NCBI GenBank assembly: GCA_014905825.1
Contig: JACGCN010000032.1
Span: forward strand, 62,001-126,000
Length of the DNA stretch: 64,000 nt
Source of the DNA: Lyophyllum atratum
Lineage: Eukaryota; Basidiomycota; Agaricomycetes; Agaricales; Lyophyllaceae
Direction of reading: 5' to 3'
Shown: positions 10,014 to 22,482 of the stretch, piece by piece
Layout of the letters: each line of letters begins with the position of its first letter
Numbering within the stretch: position 1 is the stretch's first letter
The notes under the pieces: model-generated
The model's database searches: none
Told to the model about the DNA's origin: nothing
The model's input: the letters and a program-made list of their open reading frames with translations, nothing else
Position numbers and translations under genes: made by a program

Positions 10014-11037
10014 TCAGTGGCCTACCCCCAAATCCGCCCCCAGTTCCACCTGCACACCTGTCACGGCGAGCCTGGACAATGTCACTCCCATTCTCTGCCT
10101 GCATGCGGGCTCCCATCCTTCGGGTAGACGTTCCTCGATGAGGAGTTTCTGCAGGTCGCCCACTCTTCCACCATAACCTGTTAGGAGGAAAGACGTGCTG
10201 GGGGGTTACGTTGGTTAGATACTTCTGAAGCGTATTTCGGAGGCGAAACTTATCGAGGTACTTTAGGAAGCTGAAGGCGCGGTGGAACATTGTGAAAGAG
10301 TACTGTGGGTTGGTTTTCTGGGCTTCGACACGTCGTTTGGCCATGAAGTAGGAAAGGTCGCGGGCCGTGAGCTTTGGCTGACCGTTCTTGTCCTTGCCGG
10401 TTGCGCAATCCAATAGGTCCTCCACGAATGGCGTGTACGGCTTTCCCTGGTCGGGCTGGTGGGAAGCGTCGTCACCTGGTCATTTCTGTCGTTAGAGAAG
10501 CTGCGGAATGATACTAATAGTAATTGGGCGCACGAGTGAGGGATGCGTCATGCTCAATCCCGTTGTGCATGTTGAGGTCGGCGAGGTCGCAGGTGCCTTT
10601 GTCGTACGTCTTGGACAGCATCCCAGCGCTGAAGTTGCACACGACGAAACAGAAGGTCTCTGCGAAATTGAAGGTAGTGTGGGTTGCGCGGCTGAGCTCG
10701 CTGAATTTGATGTTGCGCCCATCTCGAGGCAGAATTCCTGTCACCATGGATTCAACGGTCAATGGTGGATTCATCGAGATTCGAGATGGCACAGACCATG
10801 GTTGGCCATTGCATTCAAGGCTGGACATGCGCTACGGCTGTCGCTGTCGGTGGGCGCGATGTACTTCGGCCACTTTCCACCGGTTCCTGGGTGTCCAGTT
10901 GGGATGACATGACCCAGGCGCTTGGCGGGTACGAGGAGGTTTATCAAAGTGAGGGTGATATCCCAGATTAAAATTACGAGTCTCGTTGTGTTCGTCGTAA
11001 CAAAGGCCACCACTGGGGAGAGGGAGAGATGGTCCAT
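10014..11037 (-). CDS. chloroperoxidase-like heme-thiolate peroxidase/peroxygenase
   Basis: This is a member of the fungal heme-thiolate haloperoxidase and unspecific peroxygenase superfamily, which uses hydrogen peroxide for halogenation or oxygen insertion. Exon 1 has a hydrophobic segment (residues about 17-37), then HPGTGGKWPKYIAP and the heme-ligand motif ACPALNAMANHG with its Cys. Exon 2 carries LPRDGRNIKFSELSRATHTT and the acid-base motif NGIEHDASLT (E-H-D). Exon 3 has YTPFVEDLLDCATGKD and LSYFMAKRRVEAQ. Exon 4, after an intron at about 10177-10250, reads GYGGRVGDLQKLLIEERLPE and stops at 10014-10016; reading through that intron instead gives a frame with no family similarity. The N-terminus looks like a membrane anchor rather than a clean signal peptide, unlike secreted members. 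The substrate cannot be predicted. Confidence 0.85.
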
Positions 11038-12000
11038 CTGGGGATCAGAGGATGGACTGGTTCACATACGTGCCGGTCTGCCGTTTTATCGTATTTCAAC
11101 GTTCTTCCTGTCATACGTTGAGTGACAAAGAAGGCTTCGAGCGGGCCTAGACATGCGTCTGATGCTGTGTTCTGGCGTATGCCAGCGCTGGTTAAACCAG
11201 CGATACGCTATTCGGTACCTTCTAATATGTATAGTGTCGTGCTTTATACGTACGAGCACGAGACCGTGACTGCCATCTAAATATAATCTTGGCCGATAGA
11301 CCTACACAGACCCTCTGGCAGAAAACACTCTTTATATTCAGGCGTGACGTTAGGGATCATTCAAGCTACCAGCAGCTATCAGTGGCTATCATCTGAGGTC
11401 CATTGATGTCAATACTAGTAGACTCAGGAAGGAATTGAAAGATGCAGCCGTCGCGGATTCGGGAATGCCGCCGCGCTACTTCCGAAGTATGCAGAGAATT
11501 ACAATGCATAAGCGCATAGCTGATCGAAGGCACGATATTCATACAAGTTGAAGAAAAAAGAGAACGACTTAGCCAGCGAGAGTTGCGCCACGCGTTAGAA
11601 GAGATCACTTCCGATTTTTTTCTAACGCAAAATATCAAGCACATTTACGCGCTAAAGGTTCGTGCTCGAATGCTTGCATTTTCAGCTCTGATTTTCGCAT
11701 ATGTGACTTTATGATCACCTCCAACAAAACATCGCATACTTGCTTCGTGAGACACAGACGTTGAATACCTCCGTTGCTGATACCATTTTTTCATCATTTT
11801 GACCTCGCATCGTTTACAGGCCGCAGCAAGCCGCGCGGCGATGAAGGATATTTGGCAAAGACATGAGCTCCAAACACCAGTCGCCTTCCACAAGATTCCA
11901 GCATCTTCCTTTCTTATTCCATTATAGATGTTTACGGGTTGAACACATACTTGGACTTGTAGTCCTTTCCATTTCTTCAGAACGTCTATTCTACCGTATA
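11038..12000. other. intergenic region
   Basis: About 960 bp between divergent genes with no recognisable gene. Two short minus-strand open frames (11366-11644 and 11645-11893) show no domain or codon pattern I can support. The last 150 bp serve as promoter and 5' leader of the cyclophilin gene. Confidence 0.4.
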
Positions 12001-13505
12001 ATGAGTCAATCTGACCCTCCGATCACTTACTTCGACGTCACAATTGGCGGTAGACCAGTTGGCAGGATCGCCTTCTCGGTTTTCTCTGATCTTGTCCCCA
12101 AGACTGCAGAAAACTTTCGTAAGTGACTCGCTATCTGGAAAGCGCGCTCACGTTAATAGACTCGTAGGCGCACTATGCACGGGCGAAAAAGGGATCGGGT
12201 CGTCGGGAAAGCCTCTACACTATAAGGGATCTGGTTTCCACCGGGTGATCAAAGGGTGTGTGGAAGCCTTCTGTTGATCGTGAAGGGTGAAATATATACG
12301 CAAATTTCTGCTGGCAGATTCATGATTCAGGGTGGTGATTTCACCGCTGGAAATGGTACTATCAGGCGCTAGTATCTTTCAATAGGCGCTCACAAATGAT
12401 CGTCTACAGGCACCGGAGGCGAGTCGATCTATGGAGAGAAGTTTGAAGACGAGGGGTTCCCTGTCAAACATGACAAGCCTTTCCTACTGTCGATGGTACG
12501 GCTTCGTTGCCAGATCCTTGAACCAGTCGTGCTTAACTTCTCCAGGCCAACGCAGGTCCCAATACGAACGGCTCCCAATTCTTCATCACCGTGGCTCCTA
12601 CACCGCATCTAGATGGAAAACACGTAGTCTTCGGAGAGGTCATCAAGGGGAAATCAGTCGGTATGTCACCAACCACCTCCCATTGCCCTCACTTCGACTT
12701 AAGCCTGTCGCAGTCCGTCAAATCGAGAACTATCCTACCACGAGTGGTGACGTGCCTGCGTCGCCTATCATAATCGCAGACTGCGGTATGCTTTCCCCGG
12801 ACGACCCTTTCCTAACTGAGACTGCCACCGCGATCGACGGAGACTCTTACGAAGATTACCCCGATGACGAGGATCGAAATATCCAGGACCCCGAGATCGC
12901 TCTCGAGATTGCCAAATCAGTGCGCGAGCTTGGGAATAAGCTCTTCAAGGAAGGCAAAACCGACCAGGCCTTGCTCAAATACCAGAGTACGTGTCGAGCG
13001 TCGCACAGGGTTCGAACAGTCTGCTGAGCTCCTGATTCTAGAATCCATCCGTTATCTCGACGTGCACCCTGTGTTGCCTGATGGATCTCCCCCGGAACTG
13101 AAGGATTCCTTCGACGCCCTCCTTGCGCCTCTGCTTCTAAATTCCGCCCTGGCTGCGATCCGCACACAACCGCCCTCGTCAGAGAACGCGGAAATTGCCA
13201 TCAAGAACACCACACGCGCTCTTGATAGGCTAGAGCTGAACACAGCAGACAAAGGTGCGTGAACCAGTCCCTCGCCTTCCGAAGATTTTCCTGACGCAAT
13301 GCCCCTGTCAGCCAAAGCCCTGTACCGCCGGGCTCTCGCGAAGGCCATTCTCAAAGACGACGATGGGGCTGAGAAAGATCTTCAGGAGGCTAGCAAACTT
13401 GTGCCCGATGACGCCGCGATTGCTGGTGAACTCGCGAAGGTCAGGCAACGCAAGAAGGAAAAGCGCGACAAGGAGAGGAAAGCCTATCAGAAGTTGTTCG
13501 CCTGA
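12001..13505 (+). CDS. CPR6: cyclophilin-40 / peptidyl-prolyl isomerase D with TPR domain
   Basis: This Hsp90 co-chaperone combines a cyclophilin domain with C-terminal tetratricopeptide repeats. Exons joined in phase read [66 protein letters not shown] and [12 protein letters not shown], covering the cyclophilin active site ([20 protein letters not shown]). A linker with acidic residues leads to the TPR part: [20 protein letters not shown], then [12 protein letters not shown] and [20 protein letters not shown]. The C-terminus [17 protein letters not shown] matches the charged tail of Cpr6/CYP40 proteins. The domain order and approximate length fit CYP40. The protein is expected in the cytosol, binding the Hsp90 MEEVD tail. 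At least six exons are present; the stop is at 13503-13505. Confidence 0.93.
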
Positions 13506-13657
13506 TTTACCTTGTCCGGAACGCCCATTGGCGTGTTAGTAGATGTTATGTTATACAAGGCCATGTACCACGTAGATGTAAGAGGATCTTTTCTGGATAA
13601 CCCACTTGTCTTGAGCAGGAAGGCAGCTGATTTTCCCGGTGGCTCGCACTACGCCAC

Positions 13658-16600
13658 CTATGTATGGATGTCTACATCGGCTTTCGGATGATCAAAGACT
13701 GAAGGCCTGAAGAAGGTTGTCAGCAATGCACCCCAGTTTCTGAAAGTCCCCTTACCGACGAGGACTGACTCGCATACTACTGAAACCAGGTCAGGTACCT
13801 CCAAAGACGAAGCCATGTTGAAGTCTGTGAACGGAGAATGCGATGGACCGTGTTTGGGAATGAAAAGGCTTGAGTGTCTCTGGACTGACCTTGGAAGGTT
13901 ATATATGGGAAGCGGTTGTTCCCAATCGACCGTTCTGACATCTGAGGGCAAATCAGATCCCAAGAAAGAGGTGCGTAATACGGGCTAAGGCGGGAGATCG
14001 TGCGTGTCGTGGCCTAGACTGAAACCTGGCCCATCTTCTCTCATAGAGAAGTGGCAGGAATTTACGGTTTGGACATAGGCGGTTATCATCCGCGCCCTAG
14101 GCGAATGACTGTTGATGCGACGATCACGACAACTTAGCTGTGCATTTCGCTCAATGGCGGATTGCTTCTGATTAATCATGGCTTGTACGCGGTAACGCGA
14201 AGATGACATCAAGGCTCGAGCGGATTCTATGTCTTGACGAGAATGTTGGTCCAGAGAGCGCGCGGTCATCAGACTTCAAGCGTGTGCTAAGATGGAGATA
14301 AGAGCAAAGGACTTGAACATATCTTTCGACGCTGCATCATTCACAGGAAGGAAAGATGATGCAAAGGTAGCGTGGATATCGCAAAGATGAGGTTCAGCTA
14401 ATAAAGTACAGCACGAAATTCCGTTTGCCCAGTGGGGAAGCAGCAGGCAGAGGTGAATAAGCGTCATCACGAAGCAGTACAGGGGCAAATATTGTTGCTA
14501 CAGTGGCAAGTTAAGTACGAGGAAGTTTAATTCTACTATGCTTACTTACCGATCTTCTCCGCCTTATCTGATGGTTGGTCGACTGTGGGCGATTGACAGA
14601 TGAAATGCAGAAAGGCAGTGACGGAAATCCACACCTGATCAGAGGTGTCATAAGCTTCACGAAAGGATGAATACCGAAGCAAGGCCTTACGTTCACAGAG
14701 CTCGATGGGAAGGCGTCTAAAAGCTATATTGATGATCTTCAATTCAGCTTCGCATTACGGTAGGCTATAGAAGATAAGCAAACCTCGAAAGCTTCATCGC
14801 GACTCGTCATTTGCGCACATCTCGGGTGGAGGGACACTGGAACTATCGGATCGACTAAGGAGTCAAGGAAACGAATCAGGGTTGTCGCAAAAGCCAAGGC
14901 CACTTGTGGATCATCGCATTCCGGAGCGAATGGGAAATCGTCCCCAGAGTCCAAGCACTGCTAGGGTGATCAGAGAGACGCATTCAACATGAAACAAGAA
15001 TGGTACCTCTCGTATCGTGTCCACAAGATTCTCATCTGCGGGTAAGATGAACAATCCATTCTGATATTTCGATCAGCGAAAAACTGAAGGGCTAGAATTA
15101 CCGCTGCAACTCACTAGATTGACGTGGTCTGACATCATCCAGTTGACTAGTCGCATGACTTCCCTGGGGGCATTGATTGGATGATCCTTTGGTCGAAGGT
15201 CATCTGGTGATTTCAGAGCACGAATTGGACCGGGAAGGCGCGTCAGCCTTGATAACCTGTTAGCAAAGCATGTATACTCTAATATGGACACCGATACCAT
15301 CCAGTCAGGAAGATCGAAGAAAGCGAGGGAGCTATGACACGCACGATATTCCCCAGTGACCGTGATGAAATGGTCTTTTCCCATGATGGTACGCAGAATC
15401 AACGTGCACACAAGGTCTTTGGCGCCCAAGTTGAGTTTGGATGCAGACTCGTTGTCTACAGACGCCGTGAGAGTGATGTAAGCAATCTCGCCAGGAAGTA
15501 TGAGCGCCTAGTGAATCTTGAGCAATTGATCACATAGACACATCCTGGGAAGGACTCGCCTGCATTGGTTCGACACGTAGCCATTCAGGATCTAGAATAT
15601 TAGTTAGAACGAAGCTAATGATCTGTGCTTTTGCTCCTTACGAATCTCTGAATTGGGATCAGCAGGAACGAGGCGATATGCGCAAGGACCCTGTTTTGTC
15701 CCGCGTTAAGATGATACGACGCTCAAATCAAACATGGATTACTTTGCCAGTATTTTGTAAACGTATCGTTTGCGAGGTCGAACGGGTGTACCTATTCGCA
15801 ACAGATGAAAAATTGCCTGAAGAGAGATCGAGAACGCCCACAATATGTGACCCATGTCAACTGATGTTTTATCAAGCTTGATGGCAGTCCTATCAGGTGG
15901 GTCCTCCATCCGATGGAGAGTTCTATAGAGTTTCCTGGCTGTAGCGTCACGTAAGTCTTTGTTGTACAAGTCTACCTGTCAAAAGACACGCGTGATATGT
16001 GAGCGGCAGATGCTCAACTTGTGCGTTCCAAGGGTAGTACTTACATCGATGACGAAATCGGCGGCCACGGGCCGGTGGTCACTCATTGTTATATGAGGAT
16101 GCGAGGTATAAGAAAGCTGATTGAGGCTGATAAAGGGTGCCGCCATATACAGAATGCGGTCGGTCCAGGCTGGCTTTCGCCTATGGTCAAAAAAGTCAGT
16201 TCTTCATAATTGATCGCGGTCCTGGAGATGCGATCGCCGCGTCAAAGGAAACGCACTTAATGTCGTAGCCAAGCTCGTCGGTCATTATGCCATGGCTGAA
16301 GCGATAGGTGCTGATACGAGGTTATGGATATTGGTGACTAGAAGAGGGGAGAAAACTACATACGGAGGGTGGGACATCGGGTGTTCCGTAAAGCCCGTGA
16401 AGGCTCTACCATCATGCATCACTTTTGTGAGCTATTGGGACGATGAGAATTATGATGACCACGTCACGCAGGAACACACCTGGTCGTATCTCAGCAGTGT
16501 CTCAAATCTCCCTTCCCACTGACCGGAGGCCAGGACGCCACGAATGTCGGCGTCGGGAAGATCAACACGATAGTTCAAGTCTGCTCTAGAATGAGAATCG

Positions 16601-18657
16601 TATTAGGGTTGTTTGTAGACACTTACCGCCCTGATGGCGTCAGAAATTAGTTAGAAAATAAATCACAAATGCAGGTATGGTACAGCGCACCATCCAAAAG
16701 AGTACATCGGTTTCGTATGCCGAGATAAGCAACGGCGACAGACCAGGGGTGTCCACAATTTCGGACTCAAAGTTTAGTCTCTTTGAAAGATCTTTGAAGT
16801 CTGCATTGCGTTTCTCGAGCATTTCATCGAAGGCGGCTAGATGGGCATTGACAAAAGTGAACGTCGTCGGGCCAGTAGACGTCACGCCAGGCGAGGGAGG
16901 AGTAAATGTGATACGAACGGCTATTCCACCTTTGTTTCCCTATGCTCCGTCAAGGTGCAGCCAGGTTACAGTCAGAAGAAGTAGATGTACCATGAGACCC
17001 ATGATACCCGCGCCAGCGGCAGTCGTACGGACATCTGTGAAGCAGGAAACTAATGTCTTCTTCACGAGGACAACGATGAGCATCCCGACAAGCTGCTTTG
17101 AGGCGAGCTGGTATAGGTAAATGGGAGACAATGAGACACATCCAACGCTGGGAGGTCGAAAGTTTTCACCTTGGTATAAAGAGTTCCCTTCTCGCCTAGA
17201 GCAGCAAATACAGCTACACACCAGGTATCCTCCCTGGCTGTTCCAGTCCCGTATAGCAAAGCTTCCGTGGAGAGGTCCAACTCTTGGAAACCCAGAACGA
17301 ACACGTCGGGATCAGTCTCAGGGTCTATGTACTCCGACTTATTGACGGTATTCTTGTTGTCGTGGTTAGGGAAAGGACCAGTATCAGAAGTCAACGCAGC
17401 GTCCTCATTAGTCTTAGTCGATGGCTTATCAACTTCGAAGGGATCTCGAGTCACTTCTCCTAATGATAACGGTGATAATTCCGGTAACGGCGAGATTGTC
17501 GTGTAGCTGTGTGCAGCAGGTGCCGGAATCCTCATCCAATCAGAAAGATCCTGCGATGGAAGCTTTCCATTTACATTGAACGTTCCCAGACGAATCTTGA
17601 GTTTACGCCGTCCTTGGCGAGAGGTATCCCGGGCTTGAGTTTGAATCCATTCATCCCTGATCAGTCTGATATCCGTGACATCGTCGCCAGGTATTCCAGC
17701 AGCTGCAGGAGAGAGTCGGAGATGTAATGGTCGATTGACCAGACGTAAGTCAGGCTGAATTAATCCAACTAAGACTCGTGTCAATTGTTGTGGTCGGGTC
17801 ACTTGTACGCCTAGTACGCACATGTCTGAGGGAGTTCTTGTTTCGATGTATACGGTAAAAGCCACTGGAAGCGAGTCTCTGATTGTAAGGCATTAAGATC
17901 CTCCGAGCCCTCTACGTCGTCTTTAATAATAGAATGCCAGAGTAAGATAACGGTCACCATATATCTTGTGCAATTCTTTGCATTCTGTGAGTAGGTTACG
18001 CAACTTCCTCATATCAGTGGTTAAGAATGACATCGGCGGGTACGCGATATCTGGATCTAGGCTTTTTCCAGGGTTCACTGTCAAAATGAAGGCTGGGACA
18101 GGTCACGCATAATCAGCGAAGTATGTCTGCGAAATCATACGCGAACATACCAGTTTGTTGTTCAGCGTTAACTCTGCCACCGAGATCAACGGTTTTCTGT
18201 CTTGTCTGAGCTATGGTAATTGAAAAGTCTTCCGTTATGGGAAATACGCGTTGGATTTCAAGTTCTGGCGTTGAATCGTTCTCCGCGATGTTGAACTTGC
18301 ATATGAACACACTGTAACGAGCGGAATGTCAGCAATTTACATGAACGCTCCTAAGCGGCAACAAATTCAGCACAGGCTCAGTGCGCTCATCAAGCACAGT
18401 GTGCATCGGTGCCCTGCCCTGTCGTGGAGTCGCCGAGCCTATTGATTTTGGACATACCTGCCTTCTTCAGACACGCGCCAGTCATCTCTGTGTGCCACCA
18501 CTGCTATAATTCTCGTGGACTCATCGTCCCGTTCCCTGTAAAGGTCGTCTTTGATTGATTCCGAGTCACCAGTGGATGCTTGCGGGTATTCTGTCTCGAG
18601 AATAGCTTTGAGATGCTCCGAAGACCGCAGAAGGCCGCGGATAGCATCTTCCGCCAT
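13658..18657 (-). CDS. OCRL/INPP5B-type inositol polyphosphate 5-phosphatase with RhoGAP-like domain
   Basis: A large, intron-rich gene for a phosphoinositide 5-phosphatase acting on PI(4,5)P2 at endosomal and Golgi membranes. Reading from the start MAEDAIRGLLRSSEHLK (18657), an N-terminal PH-like part (RRVFP-type strands, 18113-18657) precedes the catalytic domain. Its motifs appear in order: LGTFNVNGKLPSQDLSDW (about 17580), VLGFQELDLSTEALL (about 17270), FVNAHLAAFDE (about 16850), DLNYRVDLPDADIRG (about 16560), RKPAWTDRIL (about 16170) and SDHRPVAADF (about 16080). An ASH-like part follows (KDHFITVTGEY, about 15370), then a RhoGAP-like part (PREVMRLVNWMM, FLDSLVDPIVPVSLH, VWISVTAFLHFI, 15170-14580). 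The final exon ends with a TAG at 13658-13660. In animal OCRL the RhoGAP domain is catalytically dead; I could not locate the arginine finger here. Many internal splice sites are approximate. Confidence 0.85.
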
Positions 18658-19887
18658 AGCTAGGGATCTGGACGGTCTCCCCAGAAGTCTCAACGTCAGA
18701 TATGTTGCTGATTCTCGCCTTCACTGTTGCGGTAATTGTTGTCAATGGTGACCAGGTTTGGACGGAGGTGCGGACAGAAATGACGGCGATCATCACAAAG
18801 AATGGAGGAACGACTGATTGTGTCTGTCTAGGAGAGACTAGATCATCACACGGCCAAACAAAAATTCCTTTTCTATAGACGCTGTCCCTCCTCCCGAAGC
18901 CTTCTGCTACTACTTAGTGACCCACCATCTTTGTCGCCGATATGCGCCATCTGGACTTCTTAATTTGATTTCATGAAGCGCACATATACAGCACTAACTC
19001 TCAAGACCAAATGCCAACTACTACAATGGCACGGCCTATTCACGGTTCAGCAGCTCACCTAGCCCCGGCCAGCGATGGAGTTATTCTGGGACGGGCAAGA
19101 CCGGGATTCTCGTTATCGCTGGGCTATCACTGCTGCGCTTAAACGCGAAGAATCAGGACTCTACAGTTGCATCCAGATTTGGACAAAGCATCCCCCTAGT
19201 ATCACTTGCTGGAAGCACGATACCTTCGTGTACCTTCTGGCCTTTGTCGCAACATTGCCTATGGGAAATATGGTAACTGCAGAAACTTTCGAACTATGTA
19301 CTGGTAGTCATCATTTCGGATGCTGAGGCAAGTTTGCGAGCTTGATTCAAGTCTACATCCCGGCTGGTCGTGATCAGTATCCATCCACTTTCAACACCGG
19401 AAAACTCCAACGTTCCTATTCAGGTATCGATATGGCATCCAATATCGCGCTTTCGACGCTCAAACACCATGACGAGGGATACGAAAAACGGTAGCATCAT
19501 AGGGGTGGCACGTTTACCCATTGTCGTACTATCGTTCTTCTCTAACGGCTCTGCTTTTACAGATATCTTCCTATACGTTATCGTGGCCGTGGCTATCTAT
19601 TCAAGGACAGTGAGTCTTGAAGGGCGTACTAGATCAGGAAATAGTATTCTGGTTCGAATCTTTGCTCCTCGTGGCTCAGAGTCAAACTACGCCGGAAAGA
19701 GTTCAGGCACGTGTAGGCAGAGTATCGTTGATAAGTATCCGGGGCTTGAGTGTTCGATAACGATCATGCCACCGTTTCTCGATTACAGGTCCTGTCACAG
19801 AACGCGAATAGTGACCCGTATTATCAGTTTCTAGATTCGTTATAAACCGCTACTGCACAGCACACTCCATCACTGCTGCTCTTTTTC
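18658..19887. other. intergenic region with unassigned open frames
   Basis: About 1.2 kb between divergent genes. Plus-strand open frames at 19075-19326 and 19370-19834 have no recognised domain. A stretch around 19330-19480 in another frame (FASLIQVYIPAGRDQYPSTF) looks protein-like but I cannot extend it into a gene. Confidence 0.35.
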
Positions 19888-22482
19888 ATGGGCTCGATTA
19901 CAACAACTCAAACCGAAGTGTTAATCGTTGGGGCTGGGCCTGCGGGATTAATTGCGGCAAAAGCGCTGTCCCAGCTTGGTATCGATGTGAGAATCATTGA
20001 CAAGCGGTATGTTGCTTTCCAAGCTTTTTATCCTCTACTCAACCTCTGTCTTCACATCCACAGGGTCCCAGGCGAAACTGCCGGACAAGCTGACGGAATT
20101 CAAAGCCGTATGGTTGAGATTTGGGACAGCCTTGGGATGGGAGAGGAACTGCGGAGATTTGGGAACCCTGTGCATCGTTTCGTGAGTGGCTCGCACCCCT
20201 GGATGTCCCCCGTTCTCAACATGCGCCAGGTAACGTACGGGCCTCGCGACGATGGCGAAGGCGTTCAGGTTCGCATCTTTCCTCACATTCATGAAACGTC
20301 ACCTTACGTCAACCCGCCAGAAAACTGCTGATGCTGCGAACGTCCCACTATCTTCGGCCCGTTACCCATATGAGGCAAGCCAATCAATTTCCTTCATATT
20401 TTAATAGTTTAACTATGACTCCAGGTGTTAGCGCCCATCCAGGTTATAGAGGGAATAGTGAAGAAGGCATTACAATTGGGAGGTGTCTCCGTTGAACAAC
20501 CTGTTGTTCCCCGGTCATTTGAGATTCTGAAGTGTTTGGATGAGGAGTATCCTGTACAAGTATGTGCCTAGTTTGCACGGCCCCTACCTTTACGCATATG
20601 CACCCGCACAGGTCATTGTCCATCGGCTCAATGAGGACTATATTACGTCCCGTAGCATCAGTCAAGATGCGCGGACCAAGCTTGCTGGCACTCCAGAGAG
20701 CATCGAACGCATTGAATGCATTCGAGCGAAATATGTGGTTGGATGTGATGGTATGTCTTTCTCCGATCCCCCTTTCCAGCAAAGTCAGAATCTCATCCAA
20801 CTATGTACTAGGCGCGCATTCCTGGGTTCGTAAAACGCTGGATATTCCCATGGAGGGTGACGCTGTTGGTTAGTGCAGGCTCTCTGAAAACAATCTTTCC
20901 TTACTAATCTAATTTCGATCCTGTTTCATCAGAAGCCGAATGGGGGGTTGCTGACTTTACCCCCGTCACGGACTTGCCAACCATCCGAGCGAAGAGTGTG
21001 CTTCATTCGCCTGGTGGTATAGTCGGTGTACGAAATCTCCACACCCTCGGTCCATAGGTGCTAATGTTAGAGCAGTTTGTCCCTCGACCTAATGATACAG
21101 TACGAGCGTATGTGCAGCTGGAGATGGGTTCCAAAGGGAACGGTGGGGACGTTAAATCCCTGATCCTTGATGTTTGTGGCATCCCCGCCTCTCATTGGAG
21201 TTTCACTACTAACCATCTTCTGAAGGCGGTGCAGGGGGCAATAAAACCTTATAAGATGTCCTTTGAAGACATTACTTGGCTCAATATATATCGAGGTTCG
21301 TTCGTTTACCACGTCGGATCTTCAGTTATGACTCTACTAAGCTACGCTTCCTTTCAGTGTCCCACCGAGTTGCAGCGAGATTCTCTGATGCGCAAAATCG
21401 AGTTTTCATTGTTGGCGATGCGTGTATGTGCAACTTCAGACGATCCGCTACCGTTATCAAGACATATATACAGGCCATGTACACTCGCCGAAGGGGGGAC
21501 AGGGCGCCAACACTTCAATGACTGACGCTTACAATCTAAGTGAGTTTTCTTGCTGAAATCGAGAAATCTCAGCGTTTATTTCTCCGTCATGAGGCTGGAA
21601 ATTGGCGCGAGTTCTGCGTGGCCAGAGTGATCCTGAGATTCTTGCTACATACGAGGAAGAACGCAGGGCCCACAGTTTGGACCTTATCCAGTTCGACAAG
21701 GATCTCTTGCACGCTATAAGGTCTGACCCAGAAGAATATGCTCAGTAAGTCTTCCCGTCTCTTCGTGTTGGCGTATCGTTAACATGCGACGACTTGCGGT
21801 AGATTGTGGAAGCGTGACATCCTGTTTGCCTCGTACGTCTTCCTCCTTTAAAGCCTAGTATCAACCTGGAATTGATCAATATCAAGTGGTATCGGAGTGA
21901 GGTATACGTCGTCGCTGAGTGTTCCGTTTTGCCAAGACCTGGCACCTGGGATCATCATCGGTGAACGCTTCCCTTCTGAAACCCTCATTCGTGCATGTGA
22001 CTGGAACCCTTGCAATACCCTCGACCTCCTGACATTCGACGCCAAGTTCAAGCTCCTCATCTTCCCCGGTGACGTGACCACTGAAGCACACATGCTCTAC
22101 TTGCACGATTTCGTATCAGAATTAGATGCAACTTCATTCGGAGAGACGATGGATGTCTTCACCGTCCTGAATCAGGCATCTCTGGACAGCGCTCTGGATT
22201 TGCCGGTTCTTTTAACAGCTAAAGATAGGCGAGTGACAAAGAATTCATATCATGGATGCAGTATTCATACTCGAGTCCTTCAGGGTATACCTGGACGCAG
22301 TGTGGGGCGTGACGGGTCCATATGCTCCTAAGCCCTGTGACGGCCTGTACGCGCGTCTTTCAATATCTTTAGAGGGAGTCGCTGTCCTGGTGCGGCCCGA
22401 TAGCCACGTCTCCCTGGTGGTTCCCATGACCAAAATGGATGCTCACCACATATCCGCCTTCCTGTTCGGCTCCCGCAAGTAA
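19888..22482 (+). CDS. FAD-dependent phenol 2-monooxygenase-like enzyme
   Basis: This flavoprotein hydroxylase of the PheA/TfdB group has the full domain set. The N-terminal FAD motif reads VLIVGAGPAGLIAAKALSQL (GxGxxG); the second motif is AKYVVGCDGAHSWVR. The third, spliced across an intron at about 21431-21480, is VFIVGDACHVHSPKGGQGAN, with the GD-ribose motif and the following PKGGQG typical of the group. After that come AYNL and WKLA-type helices, RAHSLDLIQFDK, and a C-terminal thioredoxin-like dimerisation domain (GERFPSETLIRACDW to VLVRPDSHVSLV). Twelve or so exons join in phase. Two splice features are odd: a GC-AG intron at 20375-20424 and a very short intron, 30 or 36 nt, ending at 21057. 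The substrate is probably a phenolic compound. No pathway partners are adjacent. Confidence 0.85.

Noticed and set aside
22232..22291. Second GC-AG intron near the 3' end of the monooxygenase gene
   Set aside because: A 43-nt GT-AG alternative (GTGACA to CTCGAG) also keeps the frame, so the unusual donor is not needed.
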